Origin: Curtobacterium sp. MCBA15_001
GTDB taxonomy: Bacteria > Actinomycetota > Actinomycetes > Actinomycetales > Microbacteriaceae
Length of the DNA: 37,173 bases
Direction of reading: 5' to 3'
Assembly (NCBI RefSeq): GCF_001864835.1
Contig: NZ_MJGI01000021.1
Location: forward strand, 367,231-404,403
The position numbers and the translations under genes were made by a program. This document shows, piece after piece, positions 8,894-16,677 of the stretch. Every line of letters begins with the position of its first letter. Within the stretch, counting starts at the first letter, position 1. The notes beneath the pieces were generated by a model. That model saw only the letters and a program-made list of their open reading frames with translations, had not been told where the DNA came from and did no database searches.

Positions 8894-8907
8894 TAGCTCG
8901 GCACTCT
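8894..8907. repeat. 14-bp direct repeat, copy 2 (right edge of low-GC segment)
   Basis: TAGCTCGGCACTCT, identical to 7911-7924. It lies exactly where copy A loses similarity to copy B and where GC content rises again. Confidence 0.5.
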
Positions 8908-9018
8908 GCGTTGGGAGAACTCGACTGCGAGGAACAGCGGGTTGTCGGCAAAGTGGTCGAGGCGGGGCGCGACCGAACCTTCATCTTCCCTGCAAAGAGC
9001 CTCGAGGAGCAAGGAGCC

Positions 9019-9423
9019 ATGGACAACGTCATCGGATTGTTCGATCAATCACTACGGGCAGAGGGCTACCGGCGGAAGGGGCGTCGTTGGTTTGTCGAAA
9101 AGGACGAGTTCAGGGTGGCGTTCTACGTGCTCAAGTCACGTTTCGGTGCCGAGTACTTCGTCGACATCGAGCTGACCTTGCACGGTTCTCAAGACGTGGA
9201 TGTATCTACTCGAGTTGACTACTGGACAGGCGACGTCGGCCTTTCGTTCCGTGCCGACGACCCGCTTCTGCAAACGAAGATCAGTGATTTCATCGAGCAG
9301 CAGGCGATGCCTCTGGTGCGGCGACTGAACGCGGACCTGCTGCGATCATCCGAGGGGGCGAAGATCCTGCGAATCGCCTACGTGAGCAAGAAAGCCTATG
9401 GGTTCTTCGAATTCGAGGGATAG
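9019..9423 (+). CDS. DUF4304-like protein, copy B
   Basis: A 134-residue protein. The start is the ATG at 9019, with GAGGAG and AAGGAG just upstream. The N-terminal helix, KGRRWFVEKDEFRVAF, a conserved beta region ending in DIELTLHG, then STRVDYW and the C-terminal AYVSKKAYGFFEFEG match the layout I associate with DUF4304. It is an intact relative of the damaged upstream copy. DUF4304 proteins have no established role as far as I know. Tandem small paralogues of this kind are often seen in immunity-gene arrays, but nothing here proves that. The frame is open upstream to 8863, yet the homology with copy A begins at this ATG. Confidence 0.65.
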   Translation: MDNVIGLFDQSLRAEGYRRKGRRWFVEKDEFRVAFYVLKSRFGAEYFVDIELTLHGSQDVDVSTRVDYWTGDVGLSFRADDPLLQTKISDFIEQQAMPLVRRLNADLLRSSEGAKILRIAYVSKKAYGFFEFEG

Positions 9424-9431
9424 CGACATCG

Positions 9432-9962
9432 ATGGCCAGCAACGTAGTGGAGCCCAGATGGAGTCACGTCCGCGCCACGGGGCGATTTGCCCGCGTACTC
9501 AGCGGGTGTGTCTCCATCGTGATGTTCGGTGCCGTGTCGAACGGCGTCTTCGGCCTGGGGGGGGGCAGGCCTTCCCAGGGCGAACTGCTGCTGTGGGGTG
9601 TCGTGACAGCAGGGCTCGCCCTGATCGGGGTCCGGTCGTTCATGATCGGTGTCTGGATAGGACCAACGCAGACCCGAGTCCGTGGGTGGCTCATCTCGAT
9701 CCGCTTCGACAACCAGGAGTTCCGACGTGTGTCGAGCGTCGGCTACAGCGGGCTCCTCAACGAAGGCAACCTCGATGGGTCGGCTCGACATCTCAAAGCC
9801 ATGCTCTTCCACGTGCAGGAGACCCGCGGTCCTCGTCAGTACTACTTCGCCGGCTTGATCGCGTTCAAGAAGACTTCGGAACGGCAGGTCTCCGAGATCG
9901 AGCAGCGGATCGTTGCAGCGCAGCAGCACGCGACGAGCTCGAGGGACAGCAGGGCACGATGA
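9432..9962 (+). CDS. Two-helix membrane protein with PH-like C-terminal domain, copy 1
   Basis: A 176-residue protein with two transmembrane helices (about residues 22-44 and 52-76) followed by a beta-rich cytoplasmic domain (TRVRGWLISIRFDNQEFRRV), the arrangement of bacterial PH-domain membrane proteins. It begins eight bases after the DUF4304-like gene and overlaps the next gene by ATGA. The downstream protein has the same architecture. A run of nine G residues at 9557-9565 lies between the two helices inside the coding frame. Function unknown. Confidence 0.65.
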   Translation: MASNVVEPRWSHVRATGRFARVLSGCVSIVMFGAVSNGVFGLGGGRPSQGELLLWGVVTAGLALIGVRSFMIGVWIGPTQTRVRGWLISIRFDNQEFRRVSSVGYSGLLNEGNLDGSARHLKAMLFHVQETRGPRQYYFAGLIAFKKTSERQVSEIEQRIVAAQQHATSSRDSRAR

Positions 9963-10450
9963 CGCGGTACGGCTCGGAGGTGTACCGCGTGCCCGGGACG
10001 AGGATCGGGCCGATCGCGATCGCCCTGTCGTTCGTGGCCGTCTTCGGCGCTGGCCTCGCAGTCTCGATCGTGGCCTTCGGCTGGGACGCCAGCCACGTGG
10101 GCATCGCCGTCGGGCTTGCGCTCTGGGTCGTCCGCGCCTGCACGATGGGTGTCCTGACGTCGGCGCGCGGGATCACGGTTCGATCGTGGCTCTTCACGCG
10201 GACGTACCTGTGGGATCGCGTCCACGGGTACAACACCGAGCCGTACAGCGGGACCCTCAACGGCTTCGGGACCTCGTACGATCCGGTCTTCCGGCGGCGC
10301 ACGCGGATGCTGACGTTGCGCGTCGATCGGCGATGGAGAGAGTTCCCCTCCACGATCTGCTCACGGCCGACCGCGAAGCGCATCCGGGACGAAGTCGAGG
10401 GCCGGCTGCGAGAACACGAACCGGGACGTGAGCGGATCGGCGGCGCCTGA
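9959..10450 (+). CDS. Two-helix membrane protein with PH-like domain, copy 2
   Basis: A 163-residue protein with the same layout as the preceding gene: two membrane helices (about 17-43 and 48-67), then ARGITVRSWLFTRTYLWDRV, which aligns with the first PH-like strands of copy 1, and a C-terminal helix rich in Arg and Glu. The start is the ATG of an ATGA overlap with copy 1, so the pair is translationally coupled and may form a heteromer. The frame is open as far back as 9398, but that part overlaps copy 1. Codon bias is closer to the core genome than in the AT-rich segment upstream. Confidence 0.68.
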   Translation: MTRYGSEVYRVPGTRIGPIAIALSFVAVFGAGLAVSIVAFGWDASHVGIAVGLALWVVRACTMGVLTSARGITVRSWLFTRTYLWDRVHGYNTEPYSGTLNGFGTSYDPVFRRRTRMLTLRVDRRWREFPSTICSRPTAKRIRDEVEGRLREHEPGRERIGGA

Positions 10451-10481
10451 ACCCGCCGGAACTCGCCCGCGCGCCGCCCGC

Positions 10482-11819
10482 TCAGGGGAGCGGACGGGAC
10501 AACTCGGACGCGGCGACGTCCCCGCCGAGGATCCGGCCGGCCGCCCGCAGTCCCGACAGCAGCGCCCCGTGCACGGTCGCGGGGTCGTCGCTCCACGTGG
10601 CCTCACCGGCGAGCTGCACGGGCCCGCACGGTGTGCCGAGCAGGTCGTGGTCGTCCGGGGACGCTCCGACGTGCAGGTACGAGTACGACCCCCGCGCGAA
10701 CGGGTCGGCCGCCCACCGGGTGATCCGCACGGCGTCCGGTGCGGGGACGGCATCACCGAACATCCGGCGGAGCGCGTCGAGCCCCTCGGCCACGATCGCG
10801 TCGTCGGACAGCGATTCGAGCCGCCGGGCTCCGGCACCGCCCACCAGTGCCGCGATCACCGGGGCACCGGTCACGCGGGACATGTCGTACCAGGAGTGCC
10901 AGTCCACGCCCGCGGCACCCTGCTGCCGGAGCACCCAGTCGGAGCCCCAGAACCGCTCGGGGAAGCGCAGGAAGACCTTGTCGTAGACGCCGAACCCGAG
11001 CCGGTCGAGTGCACCAACGACCGGGGAGGCCAACGGCGGCGAGAACGTGACGTCCCCGGCCTGCAGCACCCCGAGCGGGACGGTCACGACGACCTGAGCC
11101 GCCGAGACAGACGAACCGTCGGCCAGGCCGATCACGACACCACCGTCGCCGCTGGTCACCGACCGCACGACGGACCCGAGCCGCACGTCGAGCCCGACGG
11201 CCAGCGCCGCGGCGAACTGCCCGTACCCGCGGGGGAACACGACCTCGTCGCCGGGCACGTGCTCGTCCTCCAACCCGTGGGCGTCGAGGTCGGTGACCGG
11301 CGCCCCGCAGAGGTCCTCGGAGCGGTGCGCCATGTACTCGGTTACGCGGTCAGCGCGCGCGCCGGTCCACCGGAGCTCCGACAGCGCCGAGGAGACGGCG
11401 GCCGCGTACGTGGTCCCCGACGGAACGGCATCGATGACGGTCGGCAGGAGCGCGTCGACCCGGTGCAGGTCCGCCACGAAGCGCGCGGCGGCGTCACCGG
11501 AGAGCGGCGCCCCGGACGGGTCGTGCCAGGCGATCGGCCGCCCGTCGAACTGGAAGCTGCCGACGGTGAACTCGACGGTGTCGATCCCGAACGACGGCGC
11601 GAGCGCCCAGAGCGGATTGCCGTCGATGCCGTGGATCCAGGACGCACCGAGGTCGACGGGCACACCGAGCGCGCCGTCCGTCCAGGTCCGACCACCGATG
11701 CGGTCACGGGCCTCGAGCACGACGACCCGCTGGCCGCCCAGCGCGAGCGCCCGGGCACAGGCCAGCCCGGACACCCCGGCCCCCACGACGACGACGTCGA
11801 CCGGCGCAGAGCCGTCCAT
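10482..11819 (-). CDS. Flavin monoamine/polyamine oxidase
   Basis: A 445-residue FAD amine oxidase. The Rossmann motif GAGVSGL is at 13-19, followed by VLEARDRIGGRTW. LGASWIHG is typical of spermine/polyamine and putrescine oxidases, and the C-terminal LAGEATWSDDPATVHGALLSG covers the flavin. The family oxidises amines to aldehydes with hydrogen peroxide release. Being last in a leftward unit with a PuuB-like oxidase, a putrescine-type aminotransferase and an Lrp regulator, it is best read as a putrescine or spermidine oxidase. The start ATG shares one base with the stop of the gene upstream (TGATG). Confidence 0.88.
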   Translation of the reverse strand: MDGSAPVDVVVVGAGVSGLACARALALGGQRVVVLEARDRIGGRTWTDGALGVPVDLGASWIHGIDGNPLWALAPSFGIDTVEFTVGSFQFDGRPIAWHDPSGAPLSGDAAARFVADLHRVDALLPTVIDAVPSGTTYAAAVSSALSELRWTGARADRVTEYMAHRSEDLCGAPVTDLDAHGLEDEHVPGDEVVFPRGYGQFAAALAVGLDVRLGSVVRSVTSGDGGVVIGLADGSSVSAAQVVVTVPLGVLQAGDVTFSPPLASPVVGALDRLGFGVYDKVFLRFPERFWGSDWVLRQQGAAGVDWHSWYDMSRVTGAPVIAALVGGAGARRLESLSDDAIVAEGLDALRRMFGDAVPAPDAVRITRWAADPFARGSYSYLHVGASPDDHDLLGTPCGPVQLAGEATWSDDPATVHGALLSGLRAAGRILGGDVAASELSRPLP

Positions 11820-13183
11820 CAGTGGCCTCCGGTCAGCGGTGCCATGACCCGCGCGGCGATGCTCGCCCGCCCGGTGAGCCGTTCCTCGCGGTCCGCCAGG
11901 TCGGTGGCGACCAGGCCGGCGTTCGCGCCGAGGAACCGCAGCGGCTCGGGCTCCCAGTCCGGCGAGCGGTGCCCGACCCAGGGCAGCGTGGTCAGGTCGG
12001 ACCGGACCCCGCGCACCAGGTCGGCCAGGGTCCGTCCGGCCAGGTTGGTGGTCGACAGCCCGTCTCCGACGTAGCCGCCGGCGGTGCCGACGGAACCGTC
12101 CCAGGTGACGGAGGCGCACCAGTCCCGTGGGACCCCGAGCGGCCCGCCCCAGGTGTGGGTGACGGGCACGTCGGCGACGACCGGGAAGAGCTCGACGAGC
12201 GACCGTCGCAGGTGCTCGAACACCCGCGGCACCCGGTCGTAGCCGGGACGGATTGCGGACCCCCAGTGGTAGCGCGCACCACGACCGCCGAAGGCCAGCC
12301 GGTCGTCCGCCGTGCGTTGCCCGTAGACCAGCAGGTGCCGGTAGTCCGAGAACGTCTGCCCGTGCTCCAGCCCGATCCGGTCCCAGGCGGCTGCGGGCAG
12401 CGGCGCGGTCGCGATCATCAGCGAGTACAGCGGCAGGATCCGCCGCCGGGTCTGCGCGAGCTGCGCCCCGTAGCCCTCGGTGGCGACGACGACGGCGCCG
12501 GCCGAGACGGTCCCGCGGGTGGTGACCACACGCCCTGCAGCCCAGGACGTGGCGGGCGTGTGCTCCGCGATCACGACGCCCCGGGCCTCCAGGGCGGCGG
12601 CCAGACCGCGGACCAACGCGGCGGGCTGCACCCGGGCGCAGTCCGGCGTCCAGGCGACACCGACGGTGCCGTCCGCGTCGCCGGGGGCGGCGGGACGGTG
12701 GACCATCGCGTCGCCGAACGCGTCGGACGCCGTGACCTCGTCACGGGCCGCGCGGTCCTGGACCGCGGACCGCGCGTACAGGACGGTGCCGCCCTTGACG
12801 AAGTCGCAGTCGACGCCGGCCTCGGCCGCGGCACGGCCGACCTCGTCGACGGTCTCGCGCATGGCGCGGCGCATCGCGAGCGCGGCCCGCAGGCCGTCGT
12901 GCTCCGCGATCGACGCGGCGGACCGCGGGAACAGCGCCGAGCACCAGCCGCCGTTGCGTCCGGAGGCGCCGAAGCCGGCGATCTCGCGTTCCACGACGAC
13001 GATCTGGAGGCTCGGATCACCCTGCAGCAGGTACCACGCGGTCCAGAGACCGGTGAGTCCACCGCCGATGACGCACACGTCCGCCGTGCGGTCGCCGTCG
13101 AGCGGCGGCCGGGGCGTCAGGTCGTCGCGGCCGGTGGCCACGAGCTGGTCCAGCCAGAACGAGACGCCCCGGTAGCCCGACAC
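11819..13183 (-). CDS. FAD-dependent oxidase, PuuB-like (DAO family)
   Basis: A 454-residue member of the D-amino-acid-oxidase/glycine-oxidase superfamily. It has a dinucleotide-binding motif at about 38-45 (VIGGGLTGLW), then GFGASGRNGGWCSA, the motif shared by gamma-glutamylputrescine oxidases and close relatives. The C-terminal GGYVGDGLSTTNLAGR is also typical of that group. It probably oxidises an amine or gamma-glutamyl amine from polyamines. No gamma-glutamylputrescine synthetase is visible in this window, so free amines are possible substrates. It lies two bases downstream of the aminotransferase gene and is coupled to the amine oxidase. Confidence 0.85.
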   Translation of the reverse strand: MSGYRGVSFWLDQLVATGRDDLTPRPPLDGDRTADVCVIGGGLTGLWTAWYLLQGDPSLQIVVVEREIAGFGASGRNGGWCSALFPRSAASIAEHDGLRAALAMRRAMRETVDEVGRAAAEAGVDCDFVKGGTVLYARSAVQDRAARDEVTASDAFGDAMVHRPAAPGDADGTVGVAWTPDCARVQPAALVRGLAAALEARGVVIAEHTPATSWAAGRVVTTRGTVSAGAVVVATEGYGAQLAQTRRRILPLYSLMIATAPLPAAAWDRIGLEHGQTFSDYRHLLVYGQRTADDRLAFGGRGARYHWGSAIRPGYDRVPRVFEHLRRSLVELFPVVADVPVTHTWGGPLGVPRDWCASVTWDGSVGTAGGYVGDGLSTTNLAGRTLADLVRGVRSDLTTLPWVGHRSPDWEPEPLRFLGANAGLVATDLADREERLTGRASIAARVMAPLTGGH

Positions 13184-13185
13184 GG

Positions 13186-14616
13186 TCAGATCTTCGACGC
13201 GGCCTCGGACAGCACACTCCGCAGGATCGAGGTGATCTCGCGGAACTCCGGCTGCCCGATGGTGAGCGGCGGGGCGAGCTGCACGACGGGGTCGCCGCGG
13301 TCGTCCGCGCGGCAGTACAGCCCCGCGTCGAACAGCGCCTTCGACAGGAACCCGCGCAGCAGCCGCTCGGACTCGGCGTCGTCGAAGGTCGTCTTCGTCG
13401 CCTTGTCCTTCACGAGCTCGATGCCGTAGAAGTACCCGGCACCGCGGACGTCACCGACGATCGGCAGGTCGAGCAGCGTGTCCAGCTCGGCACGGAACAG
13501 CGGGGCGTTCTGCTGGACGTTGGCGAGCAGGCCCTCTTCCTCGAAGATGTCGAGGTTCTCCATCGCCACGGCGGCGGAGACCGGGTGCCCGCCGAACGTG
13601 TAGCCGTGGTAGAAGGTCGTGTCGCCCGTGGAGAACGGCTCGAAGATCCGGTCGCTGATGATCGTCGCGCCGATGGGCGAGTACCCGGAGGTCATCGCCT
13701 TGGCGCAGGTGATCATGTCCGGCACGAAGCCGTAGGTGTCGCAGGCGAACATCGTGCCGATCCGACCGAACGCGCAGATGACCTCGTCGGAGACCAGCAG
13801 CACGTCGTACTCGTCGCAGATCTCGCGGACGCGCTGGAAGTACCCGGGCGGCGGGGTGAAGCAGCCGCCCGAGTTCTGCACCGGCTCGAGGAACACGGCG
13901 GCGACGGTGTCGGGGCCCTCGAACTCGATCATCTCGCGGATGCGCTCGGCCGCCCAGAAGCCGAACTCCTCCTCGCTCTGCCCGGCAAAACCCATCTCGT
14001 CGGCGCGGTAGTAGTTCGTGTTCGGCACGCGGAGGCCGCCGGGGGTGAGCGGCTCGAACATCTGCTTCATCGCCGGGATGCCCGTGATCGCCAGGGCGCC
14101 CTGCGGGGTGCCGTGGTACGCGACCGCGCGGGAGACCACCTTGTGCTTCATCGGCTTGCCGCGGAGCTTCCAGTAGTGCTTGGCGAGCTTGAAGGCCGTC
14201 TCGACCGCTTCGCCGCCGCCGGTGGAGAAGAACACCTTGTTCAGGTCGCCCGGGGCGTGGTCGGCCAGGCGGTCGGCGAGCTCGATCGCGGCGGGGTGCG
14301 CGTAGGACCAGATCGGGAAGAAGCTCAGCGTCTCGGCCTGCTTCGCCGCCATCTCGGCCAGGCGCTTCCGCCCGTGCCCGGCAGCGACGACGAACAGGCC
14401 GGAGAGCCCGTCGATGTAGCCCTTGCCGTGGCTGTCGTAGACGTGGTGCCCCTCGCCCCGGACCATGATCGGCACGTCGGCCCCGGCCTGGTTGGCGCCG
14501 TGCCGGGCGAAGTGCATCCACAGGTGGTCGCGGGACTTCTGCTGCAGGGCGGCGTCGTCCACCGGTGCGGACGGGTCGTAGGAGCCGAGGCGGGTGGGTC
14601 GGTCTGTGATGGTCAT
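13186..14616 (-). CDS. Class III aminotransferase, putrescine:pyruvate (SpuC)-like
   Basis: A 476-residue PLP enzyme. The fold-type I signature is complete: STGGGEAVET for phosphate binding, SDEV with Asp 277 contacting the pyridine nitrogen, and the Schiff-base Lys 306 in MITCAKAMTSGYSP. The N-terminal MHFARHGAN and the FFPIWSYAHP stretch resemble putrescine-pyruvate and other omega-amine aminotransferases. In this locus it would turn putrescine into 4-aminobutanal (cyclising to pyrroline), which the divergent aldehyde dehydrogenase would oxidise to GABA. The start at 14616 overlaps the regulator stop by ATGA. The frame is open further 5' only because it shadows the regulator. Confidence 0.9.
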   Translation of the reverse strand: MTITDRPTRLGSYDPSAPVDDAALQQKSRDHLWMHFARHGANQAGADVPIMVRGEGHHVYDSHGKGYIDGLSGLFVVAAGHGRKRLAEMAAKQAETLSFFPIWSYAHPAAIELADRLADHAPGDLNKVFFSTGGGEAVETAFKLAKHYWKLRGKPMKHKVVSRAVAYHGTPQGALAITGIPAMKQMFEPLTPGGLRVPNTNYYRADEMGFAGQSEEEFGFWAAERIREMIEFEGPDTVAAVFLEPVQNSGGCFTPPPGYFQRVREICDEYDVLLVSDEVICAFGRIGTMFACDTYGFVPDMITCAKAMTSGYSPIGATIISDRIFEPFSTGDTTFYHGYTFGGHPVSAAVAMENLDIFEEEGLLANVQQNAPLFRAELDTLLDLPIVGDVRGAGYFYGIELVKDKATKTTFDDAESERLLRGFLSKALFDAGLYCRADDRGDPVVQLAPPLTIGQPEFREITSILRSVLSEAASKI

Positions 14617-15083
14617 CGCGTTCCCCAGTCGTAGAGCTGTTTGCGGAGTTGCAGGTAGACGAAGGTCTCGGTGGCGGTCACGCCCGGGATGGCCCGGATC
14701 GTGCTGTTGAGCAGTTCGATGAGGTCGTCGTCGTCCTCGCACACGACCTCGACCATGAGGTCGAAGCTGCCGGCGGTCATGACGAGGTAGTCGACCGCCG
14801 CCAGCTGTTCGAGTGCGTCGGCGACCGTTCGGGTGTCGCCGTTCACGCGGATGCCGATCATCGCCTGCCGGTGGAACCCGAGCTGCATCGGGTCGGTGAC
14901 CGCGACGATCTGCATGACGCCGGTCTCGGTCAGCTTCTGCACGCGCTGCCGGACCGCCGCCTCGCTGAGACCGACCGCCTTGCCGATCTCGCCGTACGGG
15001 CGGCGCCCGTCCTCCTGGAGCTGTTCGATGATGCGCTTGGAGATCTCGTCGATCGGTCCCGGACGTCGTGGTGCTGCCGCCAT
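14613..15083 (-). CDS. Lrp/AsnC-family transcriptional regulator
   Basis: A 156-residue regulator from the ATG at 15083. The N-terminal winged helix-turn-helix (IDEISKRIIEQLQEDGR, then GLSEAAVRQRVQKL) is followed by an RAM ligand-binding domain (DYLVMTAGSFDLMVEVVCED). It heads the leftward amine-catabolism genes and is divergent from the aldehyde dehydrogenase/transport genes, so it most likely controls both directions in response to an amino acid or amine. A start twelve residues further upstream is possible but lacks a ribosome binding site. Confidence 0.9.
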   Translation of the reverse strand: MAAAPRRPGPIDEISKRIIEQLQEDGRRPYGEIGKAVGLSEAAVRQRVQKLTETGVMQIVAVTDPMQLGFHRQAMIGIRVNGDTRTVADALEQLAAVDYLVMTAGSFDLMVEVVCEDDDDLIELLNSTIRAIPGVTATETFVYLQLRKQLYDWGTR

Positions 15084-15147
15084 GCCGCTCAGCTTGGCAG
15101 TACAGACCCGGTCCTGCAAGTGATCCGGTTGTGAACTTCGTGTTTCG

Positions 15148-15162
15148 CAACGATTTCCGTTG
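15148..15162. promoter_or_regulatory. Candidate Lrp/AsnC operator
   Basis: CAACG, five AT-rich bases (ATTTC), CGTTG: a 15-bp inverted repeat of the size and type bound by Lrp/AsnC dimers. It is centred about 54 bases before the aldehyde dehydrogenase start, upstream of its predicted -35, a position suited to activation. A wider TTGTGA...TCACAA pair (15129-15134 and 15163-15168) surrounds it. Confidence 0.5.
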
Positions 15163-15172
15163 TCACAAGTGC

Positions 15173-15201
15173 TTCCGTGACGATCCGATCCGTGCCAGTA
15201 T
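15173..15201 (+). promoter_or_regulatory. Possible promoter of the aldehyde dehydrogenase/pot genes
   Basis: TTCCGT (15173-15178), 17 bases, then CAGTAT (15196-15201), seven bases before the ATG at 15209. Both hexamers are imperfect. The weak -35 would fit an activator-dependent, leaderless promoter. Confidence 0.35.
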
Positions 15202-15208
15202 CACCGCC

Positions 15209-16648
15209 ATGTTCGACACCGAGACGACCACGCTCCGGAACTTCGTCGGGGGTGCCTCCGTCGAGTTCGCGGGAGAGACCGTCTTCGACCTGGTCGACCC
15301 GGTCACCGAGGACGTCTACGGCAGCTCGCCGGTCTCCACCGCCGCCGACGTCGACGCCGCCTTCGTCGCAGCGTCGAGAGGGGCCGAGACCTGGCGTCGC
15401 ACGACACCGGGGGAGCGCCAGCTCGCGCTGTTCCGGATCGCCGACGCGATGGAGTCCCGGGCGGAGGAGTTCGCGGACCTGGAGTCGCAGGACCCCGGGA
15501 AGCCCCGGGCGACGCTCGTGCAGGACGAGATCCTGCTCTCCGTCGACCAGATCCGCTTCTTCGCCGGCGCCGCCAGGAACCTCGAGGGCCGGAGCGCGGG
15601 CGAGTACCTGGCCGACCACACGTCGTTCGTCCGGCGCGAGCCCATCGGTGTCGTCGCTCAGGTGACCCCGTGGAACTACCCGCTCAACATGGCGGTGTGG
15701 AAGGCCGCACCCGCCATCGCCGCCGGCAACGCCACGGTCCTGAAGCCGAGCGACACCACCCCGCTGTCGACCCTGCTGCTGGCCGAGGTCGCCGCGGAGT
15801 TCCTGCCGCCTGGCGTCCTCAACGTCGTGCTGGGGGACCGCAGCACCGGCGCCGCCATGGTCGACCACCCGACACCGCAGCTCGTGTCGATCACCGGGTC
15901 GGTCCGCGCCGGCATGGAGGTCGCCCGCGCCGCCGCCGCGGACCTCAAGCGCACGCACCTGGAACTCGGCGGCAAGGCCCCCGTGATCGTGTTCGACGAT
16001 GCGGACATCGCGGCCGCTGTGAAGGGCATCGTCGCCGCGGGCTTCTTCAACGCCGGTCAGGACTGCACCGCCGCGACCCGGCTGCTCGTCCAGGACGGCA
16101 TCCACGACGAGTTCGTCGCCGCCCTGGTCGCCGAGGCCCGCGCGACCGCCCAGACCGGCCCCGACGCGGCCTCGCCGTACTTCGGACCCGTGAACAACGC
16201 CGCACAGCTCGCCCAGGTCCGCGACTTCCTCGACACGCTGCCCGACCACGCGAGCGTCGCGCTCGGCGGCCAGCGGATCGGCGACCGCGGCTTCCACCAC
16301 GAGGCGACCATCGTCACGGGGCTGCACCAGGACGACCGGATCGTCCAGCAGGAGGTGTTCGGCCCGGTGCAGACCGTGCAGCGCTTCCGGACCGAGGACG
16401 AGGCCCTGCGCCAGGCGAACGGCGTCGTGTACGGCCTGGCGAGCTCGGTGTGGACGACCGACCACGCTCGGGCGATGCGCTTCGCCCGCGACCTGGACTT
16501 CGGCTGCGTCTGGATCAACACGCACATCCCGATCGTCGCCGAGATGCCCCACGGCGGCTTCGGCCACTCCGGGTACGGCAAGGACCTGTCGCAGTACGGG
16601 TTCGACGACTACACCCGCATCAAGCACGTCATGTCCCACATCGGTTGA
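15209..16648 (+). CDS. Aldehyde dehydrogenase, gamma-aminobutyraldehyde type
   Basis: A 479-residue NAD(P)-dependent aldehyde dehydrogenase. Catalytic residues are in place: Asn 156 in TPWNYP, Glu 252 in LELGGKAP and the nucleophile Cys 286 in NAGQDCTA. The GQDC variant and flanking residues resemble gamma-aminobutyraldehyde dehydrogenases (PatD/PuuC group). It would oxidise 4-aminobutanal to GABA, completing the route started by the divergent aminotransferase and oxidases. The start ATG is seven bases after a -10-like sequence and has no ribosome binding site. The frame is open upstream but only through the promoter region. The potA gene follows after 29 bases. Confidence 0.9.
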   Translation: MFDTETTTLRNFVGGASVEFAGETVFDLVDPVTEDVYGSSPVSTAADVDAAFVAASRGAETWRRTTPGERQLALFRIADAMESRAEEFADLESQDPGKPRATLVQDEILLSVDQIRFFAGAARNLEGRSAGEYLADHTSFVRREPIGVVAQVTPWNYPLNMAVWKAAPAIAAGNATVLKPSDTTPLSTLLLAEVAAEFLPPGVLNVVLGDRSTGAAMVDHPTPQLVSITGSVRAGMEVARAAAADLKRTHLELGGKAPVIVFDDADIAAAVKGIVAAGFFNAGQDCTAATRLLVQDGIHDEFVAALVAEARATAQTGPDAASPYFGPVNNAAQLAQVRDFLDTLPDHASVALGGQRIGDRGFHHEATIVTGLHQDDRIVQQEVFGPVQTVQRFRTEDEALRQANGVVYGLASSVWTTDHARAMRFARDLDFGCVWINTHIPIVAEMPHGGFGHSGYGKDLSQYGFDDYTRIKHVMSHIG

Positions 16649-16677
16649 CCCCGACCCACCGAGCTCCAGGAGGCACC

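Noticed and set aside
7911..8907. Insertion sequence or integrated element between the 14-bp repeats
   Set aside because: No transposase, integrase or terminal inverted repeats. I kept only the repeat and composition observation.
14617..15150. Upstream extension of the aminotransferase frame
   Set aside because: It lies over the Lrp gene on the same strand in another frame, and aminotransferase homology starts at 14616.
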